This document shows positions 7,830 through 16,502 of a DNA stretch of 64,000 nt, piece after piece (position 1 is the first letter of the stretch; every line of letters starts with the position of its first letter). Under the pieces are notes generated by a model. The model was given only the letters and a program-made list of their open reading frames with translations, had not been told where the DNA came from and ran no database searches. Origin of the DNA: Acetobacter orientalis (GTDB lineage Bacteria; Pseudomonadota; Alphaproteobacteria; Acetobacterales; Acetobacteraceae). The stretch lies in NCBI RefSeq assembly GCF_000963965.1, contig NZ_BAMX01000024.1:1-64000 (forward strand), written 5' to 3'. The translations under genes were made by a program, and so were the position numbers.

Positions 7830-10154
7830 TTACGCTGACTTCTTTTCCGCAAGGCCTTTGAGCACATCTGCTGGGCGGATAGGCTGGTGGCGCAGGCGTA
7901 TGCCTACGGCATTAAACACGCCGTTAGCAATAGCGGCCCCAATGGTTGTAACGCCCGGTTCACCCAAGCCCATTGGTTTTTCTGTGCTTTCGACAAATTC
8001 AATGTCAATTTCTGGTGCATCGGCAATGCGTATTGGGGTGTAGGTGTTCAGGTTACGGTCGCGCACGTTGCCGTTTACAATTTCCGTATTCTCGAACAGA
8101 GCCATGCTCAGGCCCCATAGTGCCCCGCCTTCTGTTTGGGCGGCTGCGCCATCGGGGTCGATAATGGTGCCCGCATCTAGCACCAGCCAGATTTTTTGGC
8201 AGGTTACCACGCCGGTTTTACGGTCAACATGCACTTGTGCTGCACCGGCTGTCCATGTTGGCATGGCGCGCTCTTGGCCAAAGGTGGTGGCAATGCCAAT
8301 GGCTGTATCTTTTGGCAAAGAGGTTTTGCCGTAGCCACATTTTTCAACAAGGCGTTTAAGCACAGCGGCCTGACGGGTTGCACCGCCAACAGAATCTGGC
8401 GCTTTGCCTGCATTGCGGCCCTTGGCCGTGAGCAGAGACAGGCGGAAGTCTACTGGGTCTTTGCCGAGTTCGTGTGCTAGTTCGTCCAAAAAGGCTTCGT
8501 GCGCCCATGGTGTCCAGCCTGAGCTAACAGAGCGCAACCAACCGGGGCGGAAGGTGTCGCTGGCAAGATCGTTATCCAGTGCGCGAACGCGCATTGGCCC
8601 AACGTCGTACCAATGGTCTGCCCCGGCAATGGCAAACTGGTCGTAGGGTTTGCCATCAGCCCCTTTTTCCATAAAGGCTGCGGCCATAACGCGGGTTGGC
8701 CAACCGGCAGAGGCATGGTGTTCCCACCCTTTTGGCTGTTTTTGCTCATCCAGTGCAACGCGCACGGTCTGGATAGAGGGTGAGCGGAAGCTGTCAAACT
8801 GCATGTCATCTGAGCGGGTCAGAATGAGTTTAACGGCCTTACCGCCAAGTGCCTTGGAAATAAGGGCGGCTGGTACGGCGTAGTCTCCGTTTAGGCGGCG
8901 GCCAAAGCCACCCCCCAGCAGGTAGCTGCGCATAACCACATCGGTTTCTGGCACTTGCAGGGCTTTGGCAATAACCGGCAGGAACAAAGACTGCCACTGG
9001 TTGCCACAATGTACTTCCCACTTGCCATCTTGTAGGCGGGCAAGGGCGTTTGTGGGTTCAAGCTGGTAATGCAGCACAGAAGCGCAGGTGTAGGTGCGCT
9101 CAAAAACCTGCTTGGCAGATTTAAAGGCGTCATCAACCCCGTCATCATTAAACACGCAAGACCCACCGGTTTTGTCGGCAATTTGTTTGCGGCCGTGTTC
9201 AATAATATCCTGCTCGGACACGTTGGCAGTTTTGCCCGGTGTCCATGTTACTTTTAGCGCATCGGTTGCGCGAATAGCTGCGGGGTAGGAAGAGGCAATA
9301 ACCGCAACCCAACCCGGCACGGTATTGGAAGGGTCTTCCAATACGATGTGCCGAATGTAGCCTTTTACCTTTTTGGCCTCTGTTTCATCAACAGAAACAA
9401 CTTTTGCGCCATAGCGGGTTGGGGGCAGTTTAGGGCGTGCGTAAACCATGCCCTCCAGTTTGGCATCAATCCCGTAAATGGCGCTGCCGGTGGTTTTGGC
9501 GGGAATGTCGAGCGATTTGACATCTTTGCCAATAAGGCGGCGTTCGGACGCGGGTTTGAGGGGTAATTTAGCCATTTCTTCTGGTGTGAAGGTGCGTGTG
9601 GGGTGCACCTTGCTTACAATATCACCATAGGAAATGGATTTGCTGCCAGCAATAACGCGGCCATTACGGGCAACGCAGTTAGCGGGGGTGGTGCCAAGCA
9701 GTTTAGCGCCTTCTTCCACCATAACGCTACGGGCGGCCGCACCAGCCTGACGGAACTGGTCCCATGTCATCCAGACAGACCAAGACCCGCCGGTAACCAT
9801 AAGGCCCCATTTGGGGTCTGTATCAACCTGCGTGATCTGGACTTTGTCCCAGTCGGCTTCCATTTCATCAGCGATAATACGGGCTAGGGCTGTGCCAACA
9901 TGCTGGCCCATTTCTGCACGGATAACGTTGATGTTGACGGTGCCATCTGGCCCGATAGAGCACCAGATTGTGGGCTCGAACGCGCCATTACCCGGCATTG
10001 TGGCACTGGCTGGGTAAAGCTGGGCCGCTTTACCTTCCCGCGCGAAGCCAAACATAAGGGCAGACCCCATGGCGGTAAGCAAAAAGCCGCGGCGGCTTGT
10101 GGTAAGGCCTGCTGCTTTATCTTGCCGTGCGGCAATCTGTTCGAGCTTACCCAT
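7830..10154 (-). CDS. molybdopterin-binding subunit of a periplasmic aldehyde/isoquinoline-type oxidoreductase
   Basis: A 774-residue xanthine-oxidase-family catalytic subunit that binds the molybdenum cofactor. A twin-arginine motif SRRGFLL at residues 20-26 followed by a hydrophobic stretch points to folded export to the periplasm. Family motifs include GGGFGRRLNGDY and, near the C-terminus, GLGEPG, whose glutamate is the likely catalytic base. With the [2Fe-2S] and triheme cytochrome genes just upstream it matches the three-part membrane aldehyde dehydrogenases of acetic acid bacteria (AldFGH and AldSLC types), in which electrons reach ubiquinone. The substrate cannot be read from the sequence, and isoquinoline 1-oxidoreductase-like enzymes are close relatives. 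Its start overlaps the end of the [2Fe-2S] gene by eight bases. Confidence 0.9.
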   Translation of the reverse strand: MGKLEQIAARQDKAAGLTTSRRGFLLTAMGSALMFGFAREGKAAQLYPASATMPGNGAFEPTIWCSIGPDGTVNINVIRAEMGQHVGTALARIIADEMEADWDKVQITQVDTDPKWGLMVTGGSWSVWMTWDQFRQAGAAARSVMVEEGAKLLGTTPANCVARNGRVIAGSKSISYGDIVSKVHPTRTFTPEEMAKLPLKPASERRLIGKDVKSLDIPAKTTGSAIYGIDAKLEGMVYARPKLPPTRYGAKVVSVDETEAKKVKGYIRHIVLEDPSNTVPGWVAVIASSYPAAIRATDALKVTWTPGKTANVSEQDIIEHGRKQIADKTGGSCVFNDDGVDDAFKSAKQVFERTYTCASVLHYQLEPTNALARLQDGKWEVHCGNQWQSLFLPVIAKALQVPETDVVMRSYLLGGGFGRRLNGDYAVPAALISKALGGKAVKLILTRSDDMQFDSFRSPSIQTVRVALDEQKQPKGWEHHASAGWPTRVMAAAFMEKGADGKPYDQFAIAGADHWYDVGPMRVRALDNDLASDTFRPGWLRSVSSGWTPWAHEAFLDELAHELGKDPVDFRLSLLTAKGRNAGKAPDSVGGATRQAAVLKRLVEKCGYGKTSLPKDTAIGIATTFGQERAMPTWTAGAAQVHVDRKTGVVTCQKIWLVLDAGTIIDPDGAAAQTEGGALWGLSMALFENTEIVNGNVRDRNLNTYTPIRIADAPEIDIEFVESTEKPMGLGEPGVTTIGAAIANGVFNAVGIRLRHQPIRPADVLKGLAEKKSA

Positions 10155-10623
10155 GAGATGCTGTCTCCTGACGCATGGCGGCAGCGGCTTTTTTAATAGC
10201 CTTACGAATACGGATATAGGTCATGCAACGGCACAGGCTGCCGCCCATTACGCCGTCAATTTCTTCATCCGTGGGGTTTGGGTAGTCTTTAAGCAGGCTT
10301 ACGGCCTGCATAATCTGGCCAGACTGGCAGTACCCGCACTGAGGTACCTGAATTTCGCGCCAGGCTTCCTGCACGGGGTGGTTACCTGCTGGGTCTAGCC
10401 CTTCAATGGTTACAACCTCGGCCCCGGCAATAGAGCTAACCGGGGTAATGCAGGAGCGGGTAGCGCGGCCACCCACATGCACGGTGCAGGCACCGCACTG
10501 GCCTACGCCACACCCAAACTTGGTGCCTGTCTGGTCTAACTCGTCCCGCAAGGCCCAGAGCAGGGGGGTGTCGTCTGGCACATCGACGGTAACGTCACGG
10601 CCATTCAGTTTAAACTTTATCAT
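10147..10623 (-). CDS. [2Fe-2S] subunit of the molybdenum oxidoreductase
   Basis: A 158-residue electron-transfer subunit. C38, C43, C46 and C58 form the plant-ferredoxin-type cluster site. C96, C99, C131 and C133 form the second, all-helical cluster site. Both patterns are exact for the small subunit of xanthine-oxidase-family enzymes. It passes electrons from the molybdopterin subunit to the cytochrome. The ATG at 10623 is preceded by ACGGAG. A longer frame from 10719 overlaps the cytochrome gene and has no homologous look. No signal peptide is seen, so it is probably carried out with the Tat-bearing large subunit. Confidence 0.93.
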   Translation of the reverse strand: MIKFKLNGRDVTVDVPDDTPLLWALRDELDQTGTKFGCGVGQCGACTVHVGGRATRSCITPVSSIAGAEVVTIEGLDPAGNHPVQEAWREIQVPQCGYCQSGQIMQAVSLLKDYPNPTDEEIDGVMGGSLCRCMTYIRIRKAIKKAAAAMRQETASHG

Positions 10624-10643
10624 ATCTGGCTCCGTGTACCGTC

Positions 10644-11972
10644 TTAGTGAGAAGAGTTGACAGGAATGGGCTTGACGGTTTTGCGCACGTCGGCGGCCTT
10701 TTTCTCTAGGTCTGTCCAAGCTGGCAGGGTGGTGCGTGTGCGGCGCAAGTAAGCGGCAATGCGCGCCATATCTGCATCGGACAGGGCGTTATAGAAGCTG
10801 GGCATGGCAACACCAGACTGGCCTTCTTCAGCCGTTAGGCCGTGCAGCATGACCTGATACAGGTTGGTTGGCTCGTCTAGCCACAGGGCGTTGTTAAGTG
10901 CCAGGTCTGGGCGGCCAAGCACGGGGCTTGGAGCAGCGTTATAGTGGCAGGCGGCACATGCGCCCTGATACAGCTTTGCGTCTGGGTCTACATTCGGGCC
11001 GATCAGGTCTTTTTTAGACTGTTCCATGGCAAGCTCAAGTGCTGCTTTGTCGTGCTTCTGGCGCTCGCTGGCTTTGTCTACATCGGCAAAGTAGTGGGCA
11101 ATGGCGTGCACGTCTTGCTCGGGCACGGTAGCCAAAAAGCGGTGCGCAACCGGAGACATGGGGCCACCAGCTGGGCCATGCAGAGGGGCTACACCATTAC
11201 GCAGGTATTGGTACAGTTCGTCTTCTGTCCAGGTGGTTGGGGTTGGGTTGTGCTCGTTAAGCGGTGGGGCAATCCAGTTATCAACCACGGCACCATCATA
11301 GACGGAGCCTTTTTTCTCTGCGCCCATAAGGTTACGGGGGGTATGGCAGGCCCCACAATGGGCGTTGCCTTCGGCCAGATACGCACCACGGTTCCATAGG
11401 TCATCATGGCTGGGGTCTGGTTTGTAAACGCCGGGCGTAAAGAACATGAGCTTCCAGGCTGCTTGGCCAATACGTAGGCTAAGCGGGAAGGGGAGCTCGT
11501 TAGGGCGCTGGGTCATGTGCACGGCAGGGCGTGTCATGAGATAGGCGTACAGGTCAGAAATATCCTGATCTGTCATTTTGGTGAAATGGTCGTATGGGAA
11601 AGCGGGAATAAGGTGCTCCCCCTCCCGCGAGACGCCGTAGCGCATGGCGCGGCGCAGGGCTTCTTCTGACCAGCGGCCTATGCCCACTTCTGGGTCTGGG
11701 GTGATGTTGGAGGAGTAAATGGCCCCAAAAGGGGTTTCCATTTTATAGTCACCAGCCAGCTCTGGGCCGCCGCCGTTATCTGTACGGGTATGGCACTCTG
11801 CGCAGTAGCCTTCTGCCGCAACAATACGGCCACGCTCTATCTGCTCAGCAGAAAAACTGCTGGCTGACGGAGGTGTGATAGGCGCAATAGCCGGATAGTA
11901 TGCGTAATACAGAAACCCCAGCCCACCAAGGACACCGGCCCCCACAACTCCGCTTAAAAGACGTTTGATCAC
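10644..11972 (-). CDS. triheme cytochrome c subunit
   Basis: About 442 residues from GTG at 11972. A short basic start and a hydrophobic segment (about residues 3-25) form a membrane anchor or signal. Three c-type heme sites follow: CAECH near residue 57, CGACH near 205 and CAACH near 340. The family is the periplasmic cytochrome subunit that accepts electrons from molybdenum or PQQ dehydrogenases and passes them to ubiquinone. It is first in the operon, 20 bases before the [2Fe-2S] gene. I favour the GTG at 11972 because GGGGGTAGA lies just before it and the anchor begins at once. A frame from ATG 12068 adds 32 residues that do not look like a signal peptide. Confidence 0.88.
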   Translation of the reverse strand: MIKRLLSGVVGAGVLGGLGFLYYAYYPAIAPITPPSASSFSAEQIERGRIVAAEGYCAECHTRTDNGGGPELAGDYKMETPFGAIYSSNITPDPEVGIGRWSEEALRRAMRYGVSREGEHLIPAFPYDHFTKMTDQDISDLYAYLMTRPAVHMTQRPNELPFPLSLRIGQAAWKLMFFTPGVYKPDPSHDDLWNRGAYLAEGNAHCGACHTPRNLMGAEKKGSVYDGAVVDNWIAPPLNEHNPTPTTWTEDELYQYLRNGVAPLHGPAGGPMSPVAHRFLATVPEQDVHAIAHYFADVDKASERQKHDKAALELAMEQSKKDLIGPNVDPDAKLYQGACAACHYNAAPSPVLGRPDLALNNALWLDEPTNLYQVMLHGLTAEEGQSGVAMPSFYNALSDADMARIAAYLRRTRTTLPAWTDLEKKAADVRKTVKPIPVNSSH

Positions 11973-12210
11973 TCTACCCCCAATCCTGAACGGGGCGGAG
12001 GCGTCGCCAACGCGAAAAAACGGCACAACCGTTTTCCCTCCCATGCATTGGTATGCACTCAGCCCCAAGGCCCGTTATTTCGTTATGATGTATTTATCGT
12101 GAATTGAGGGGTAAATAAATGCATAGGTGGCAGGCAAAACACTTAAAAAATGAATAAGATTTATTTATGGGGAGTAATTTATGTTTGAAATCAAGTCTAT
12201 TTACTATCGT

Positions 12211-12230
12211 CTATATTCTATTGAATATAG
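12211..12230. repeat. 8-bp inverted repeat, possible operator
   Basis: CTATATTC and GAATATAG are perfect complements around TATT. It lies about 240 bases upstream of the cytochrome start on the minus strand, in an AT-rich stretch where a promoter might sit. No protein can be assigned to it. Confidence 0.35.
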
Positions 12231-12981
12231 ATAATCTTCTTTCTGTCAATGCAAAACGCGGCAGGTCTGTTGCGGCTATGCTACAAAATATGAAGTGTAA
12301 AGGCAGCAGTCGGTTTACTGTCTAGCAAGTTTAGGGCGAGAAAAAAGGCGCTCTATTGGCGAATTTGAGCGCTAGAAAATGAACTGTTTTAAATAGTGTT
12401 TACGTCTTGTTTTGGGTTTCTTTTTATTACGCAAGAGAAGGTTGGCATTCATGTGGCAGCTTAACTACGTGGTACATAACTAAAGAGCCCACATGAGTAT
12501 AGAAATGCCCAATATGCCAGTGTGTAATACGCAAAGTTATGCCTCAGGTAGTAACTGCTTGATTGTTACGGCCTTGTTATGTGTTCTTGCTATAACAAAG
12601 AAAATTGAACTGACTTTCTAAACGTGTATTGGGGAGAGGCGGCACTCTTCGCTGACGTGTAGTGCCAGCTATATGCTGCATTGCTATTTAGGTATGTCTG
12701 GTGTGCTGGTTGGGGCAGGCCCGGTGTTGGGTGAGGTTTTAGGTTCAAAAAAGACGGTAGCGCATGCGGCGGTGGTAGCTGAGCAGGCAACGGTGCCGCT
12801 TTATGCTGCCAGCCAAGATGAATGAGGGCCGTTGAGTGGGGGTATTTATGGCAGGTGCTTGGGTTGGCTGCATAGGAGTGACTTGGCGTGCGTGCGGGTT
12901 ATGGCTTTGCACAGCTACCGGCCCACGATTAGGTAAATTGAGCTATCTGACCACTACAAAATAGGGCCAATACATAGGCGG

Positions 12982-13020
12982 CAGTGCACACTGGCGCTTA
13001 TAGCGCGCCAGTGTGCACTG
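12982..13020. repeat. 16-bp perfect inverted repeat
   Basis: CAGTGCACACTGGCGC (12982-12997) and GCGCCAGTGTGCACTG (13005-13020) pair perfectly around TTATAGC. It lies 70 bases past the stop of the glycosyltransferase gene on the minus strand. It could end or stabilise that transcript, but no uridine run follows on either strand. Confidence 0.65.
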
Positions 13021-13089
13021 GTGGTGCATACGAATGTAAACTTTATTATCATAGGCTTTATCTGTATGGCAGAAAGCTCTGCTGTAAGG

Positions 13090-14148
13090 CTAAGCACGGC
13101 CCCGTAACTTAGCCACAAGCCGCCGTGCAGGTAGGGCAAGGTGCCACACTTTGTATAAAGGGCGCAGTAACTTGTGTACCCACATGCTGGTAAGCTCAAT
13201 ACTGGCAAGACGGTTGTTTATGTGGTGTAGGGCTGTTTCAATGCTCTGCAATTGCTGCAACGTGCTGGCAAGGCCGTTGTAAAGTGGCGCGTTGTGGTGC
13301 TGCATTGAGAAAATTAACCCCTGTGCCAAGCCAAGTAGCTGGGGAGAGGTGCGTAGACTCTCTCGCAACTTTTGGTTGCGTATAAGGATATTGTAAAGCG
13401 TGTGCTGGTCTGCTTGGTTTGTAATGGTGTTACTATAAACGGAATGAGTGCCTGCACTACGCCGGTGATAAAAGGCTAGGTAGTCTTTTATATACCCAAT
13501 ATCTCCTTGCTGCATGATGCGTATATTATAATCCCAGTCTCCCAACACGGGCAGAGCGGCGTTAAAAGCGCCAATGCTCTGGAGCAGGCTTGCGCGCATA
13601 AGAAGAGAGATGGGCGGAAAGAGGTTGGCGTAGAGCAGTTTTGTGAAGTCGATGGTTTCGCGGTTTACGCACCATTCCTCACGTGAGAGTTCGTGCACGA
13701 TATCGTTTTTAATCTCTTCATGCACAACAACACTGCCTGTTGTAACCGCTAAAAACCTTGTATTTTCAGGGTTGGTTAAAAAGGCCACGCTGTGTTTGAG
13801 AAAGTCAGGGTGCCATGTGTCGTCATCATCATGAATGGCAAAAAAAGCTTCGGTAACATGTGCTAGGGCAGCGTTGGACGCGGCCTCCATACCTTGGCTT
13901 GTGCTGTGGTGCAAAACACTTAGCCGGGTACCAAAAAGTGGGCGGTAGAGAGCTAATGTGCGCTCAAGCTCTGGCTGGTTGCCGCCGTCATTCACCAAAT
14001 AAAGATGCCAAGCCGTGTGGGTTTGGAACAAAACGCTGGAGAGCGCACGGTGCAACAGCAGTAGGCGGTTTTTGGTACGCATAACAACCGCAACCGTTGC
14101 GTGTGTTGTGGCGTGTGTTGTTGTGGTGGAAGGGGAGGGTGCGTTCAT
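13090..14148 (-). CDS. family 2 glycosyltransferase
   Basis: A protein of about 352 residues with a GT-A fold start (VAVVMRTKNRLLLLHRALSS), a nucleotide-binding strand (LYLVNDGG) and the metal-binding motif HDDDDTWHPDF. GT2 enzymes transfer a sugar from a nucleotide donor, usually to polysaccharide or lipopolysaccharide. The C-terminal part ends in basic helices and a hydrophobic patch. ATG at 14148 overlaps the stop of the upstream gene as ATGA, which fixes the start better than the longer frame from 14367. It is co-translated with the HAD-like protein. Donor and acceptor are unknown. Confidence 0.83.
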   Translation of the reverse strand: MNAPSPSTTTTHATTHATVAVVMRTKNRLLLLHRALSSVLFQTHTAWHLYLVNDGGNQPELERTLALYRPLFGTRLSVLHHSTSQGMEAASNAALAHVTEAFFAIHDDDDTWHPDFLKHSVAFLTNPENTRFLAVTTGSVVVHEEIKNDIVHELSREEWCVNRETIDFTKLLYANLFPPISLLMRASLLQSIGAFNAALPVLGDWDYNIRIMQQGDIGYIKDYLAFYHRRSAGTHSVYSNTITNQADQHTLYNILIRNQKLRESLRTSPQLLGLAQGLIFSMQHHNAPLYNGLASTLQQLQSIETALHHINNRLASIELTSMWVHKLLRPLYKVWHLALPARRLVAKLRGRA

Positions 14149-16277
14149 TGTAATTGTGCCCGCGTGCGCGTGTCGTAATGAGAGAAAAGAGCGGTAAGGG
14201 CGTGGGTTAGGGCTGTTTTTTCTGCGCCCTTGCTGTGGGTGAGAAGTGTGAGCGCTGTGGCCATGGGCCATTCGCTCTTGTTGGTTTCTTCTATGCACTC
14301 GGCAATGGTGGGGTGGGTGAGCGGGTGCACAAGGGGCAGGTAACTGGCGTGTGAAATGTCGCCGCAATGCTCTAAAGACCCAATATCGTGCAGTTCATTG
14401 GTGGTGGGGGAAAGAGCAAGGCGGGCTAAGCTGGCAAAGGCTGTTTCTAGGGTTAGGTCTGTGCTGAGTAAGGTTTGAGCCTGACCGGTAGCACTTAGCT
14501 GCTTGAGGGTAGCCAGCGTTGCGGTTTGAAACGGTTTAATAATGCGTGCGTGTTGTGCGCTTTCAATCTCAGAGTGAGCAAGGAGTGGCACCATTGTGCA
14601 ATTGTGGTTTTGGTAGCCCACTGTTGTGCCGTGGTTGGCTGTAAACAGGTTTTCTAGAATGGCTACCGCATTACGCAGCGCGTATTGGCTGTTGTCTGGC
14701 AAAAAATCGTTACCAAAAGCACCATCTAACCAGCCAGCGATGGGCCTGTTACGTTGGGCGCGGTTCCATAACCCACAGTAAAAACCATAAATTTGTGGCA
14801 CATAGCCTGCATGGTGCAGTAATTGCGCAATACTGGCCTGCATAGTGCCGTGCCAGCCTACATCAACAAGGGCTATGGGGCCTTGGTGTGCGCCTTGTTG
14901 TAGTAGGTAAGCTGTGGCGTTGTCTCGGTCTATGCATAGGCGTGCGTACACCTCTGCCGCGTGGTGCTGCAAAAAGGCTTTAAAGTGCATAACTGAGTTT
15001 GGGGTGCTCCAAAAAATACTGTGCTGGAGGGAGCCAAACTGTTGCGCAGCCTGCTGCATAATGGGGCTGAGCTCGGTAAAGCCAATGCGGGTAAGTAGGG
15101 CTTTTACCGAGTTGGGCCTGTAGGTTTGCGTAAGTGTTTCCAGTGCTGCGGGGCTTAAATATTCTGGGCTGCATGATGTGGCCGCAGCGCCAAAATTGAG
15201 CGCTTTGCGTGACAGATAGAGGTAGGACGAAGGAATTTGAGTTTCAGCGTCTAGCCCCAGTGTTTTCCATGCGGCGTAGGGTAGCGCTCCATCGCGCGCG
15301 CAAAAAAAGATATGCCGTGGTTTAACCTGCGCTGCCTGTGTGGCAAGCCATTTGGCGTATGCGCCAACAACAAGTGCCCCCCAACTGGCGCCAAGCTGTG
15401 CCATAGTGTTTTGCCCTGCGGTGCATCTGGGGTGTGTAAGCTGTGCTACTCTGGATGCAATAGAAAATGGTAGAATAGCGGGGCAAAGAGGGCCGCCTTT
15501 ACGGGCGGCGGAACGTGCATGCAGGTAGGGGTGGGTGGCAATGCCGTGTTTGTTGGGGCTTGCAACATCACTTTGTTGGTTATCTCCAATATGGAGTATT
15601 TTGGCCCCGGCAGGATATTTGTTTTTTACAAGGCGCCATTGGTGGCCTTCTGCTTTGGTGTGCAGTGTGTCTGATGACGCAAGTAGCGTAAGTGGGGCTG
15701 GGTAGCCTGCTTGTGTAAGAAGTTGGCAAATATGCTTGCCAGACAAATACATATCAGAAACAAACAGCACGTGGCGTTTTGCCTGCAGGGCCATGGTTAC
15801 GGCCTGTTGTATTTCTGGAGTGGCTAGGCACACATGGTGCTCTATTTCTCGCTCAAGTGCGGCTAGATGTTGGGGCGAGCATAAAGTTTGCAGTAAAAGG
15901 CCTGCCAAGGCCGTGTAAATATCGTGCTGGGTTACTTCGCGGCGTTTCTCTTGGTGCCATGCTGTGTGGCGGGCCACTTGTTCTGCTGTTTCGCGCTCTA
16001 AAGCAAAATTGTTAAACGTAGGGCCGTAATGGTGGGTTAGGCTGTCTTCCATAAGGGTAAATACATCAGCCGGTGTTTCCACAATGCGGGTAAGAGCCGT
16101 ATCAAACACATCAAAAGTAATAACGTCTGCTGTGCTCAGTTTGTTTTTAAAACTTTCGAGCCATGCTGTGTCTAATTGCCATTGCTCCTGAACGAGGGCG
16201 CGTGCAGCAATAAGGCGGGTTTGGAGTGTTGAGCTAAAAAGACGATTGAGGGCCGAATGAGAAGAAATAACAGACAT
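14145..16277 (-). CDS. large HAD-like hydrolase (COG5610 type) of a surface-glycan pair
   Basis: A 710-residue protein with two halves. The first has HAD signatures: ITFDVFDTALT near residue 55 (nucleophile and acid aspartates), LFVSDMYLS near 190 and ILHIGDNQQSDV near 235. The second half contains HIFFCARDGALPYAAW and YLYLSRKALNF, a pattern I associate with the same large proteins in polysaccharide loci. Such proteins are grouped as predicted HAD hydrolases, and their reaction is not settled. The gene overlaps the GT2 gene by four bases, so the two probably act together, perhaps in modifying a surface glycan. The ATG at 16277 starts an open N-terminus with no signal peptide. A cytoplasmic site is likely. 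Confidence 0.72.
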   Translation of the reverse strand: MSVISSHSALNRLFSSTLQTRLIAARALVQEQWQLDTAWLESFKNKLSTADVITFDVFDTALTRIVETPADVFTLMEDSLTHHYGPTFNNFALERETAEQVARHTAWHQEKRREVTQHDIYTALAGLLLQTLCSPQHLAALEREIEHHVCLATPEIQQAVTMALQAKRHVLFVSDMYLSGKHICQLLTQAGYPAPLTLLASSDTLHTKAEGHQWRLVKNKYPAGAKILHIGDNQQSDVASPNKHGIATHPYLHARSAARKGGPLCPAILPFSIASRVAQLTHPRCTAGQNTMAQLGASWGALVVGAYAKWLATQAAQVKPRHIFFCARDGALPYAAWKTLGLDAETQIPSSYLYLSRKALNFGAAATSCSPEYLSPAALETLTQTYRPNSVKALLTRIGFTELSPIMQQAAQQFGSLQHSIFWSTPNSVMHFKAFLQHHAAEVYARLCIDRDNATAYLLQQGAHQGPIALVDVGWHGTMQASIAQLLHHAGYVPQIYGFYCGLWNRAQRNRPIAGWLDGAFGNDFLPDNSQYALRNAVAILENLFTANHGTTVGYQNHNCTMVPLLAHSEIESAQHARIIKPFQTATLATLKQLSATGQAQTLLSTDLTLETAFASLARLALSPTTNELHDIGSLEHCGDISHASYLPLVHPLTHPTIAECIEETNKSEWPMATALTLLTHSKGAEKTALTHALTALFSHYDTRTRAQLQ

Positions 16278-16455
16278 AAAATGCTCGAAAAATGAGGAAT
16301 GTCTGTAGTTTATAAGGATAAAATACTTAATGAATAATAATGGAATGTTCTAGAATAGTCTTAAAGTCTTTTTGTTTGGAAAAAAATAATAATGACGACA
16401 GTTATTTTATAGCCTGTATTTTGAAAGTTTTTGTGCGTGTGTATGTGGGTGCGCC

Positions 16456-16484
16456 CTGTCTGGCCAAAATTGCTGGCCAGACAG
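16456..16484. repeat. 10-bp hairpin after the polyol dehydrogenase gene
   Basis: CTGTCTGGCC (16456-16465) pairs with GGCCAGACAG (16475-16484). It lies 19 bases past the stop of the dehydrogenase gene on the minus strand. It may act as a terminator or stabiliser, though no uridine run follows. Confidence 0.5.
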
Positions 16485-16502
16485 AATGCACGGGGTAGGG
16501 TT

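Larger units (their letters stand above)
11973..13089. other. large intergenic region upstream of the molybdenum operon
   Basis: About 1.1 kb with no firm gene. It is AT-rich from 12090 to 12450 and holds an inverted repeat at 12211-12230, the 16-bp palindrome at 12982-13020, and a 17-codon frame at 12181 preceded by GGGGAG. An open frame ending at 12825 (ATG at 12673 or 12694) encodes an alanine- and valine-rich peptide of 43-50 residues with gene-like codons. It may be the tail of a lost gene. Confidence 0.4.

Noticed and set aside
12590-12790. Minus-strand open frame of 66 codons in the 1.1-kb gap
   Set aside because: No ribosome binding site, low complexity, no family resemblance.
12954-13208. 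Minus-strand open frame of 84 codons overlapping the glycosyltransferase end
   Set aside because: Overlaps a firm gene in another frame and crosses the palindrome at 12982.
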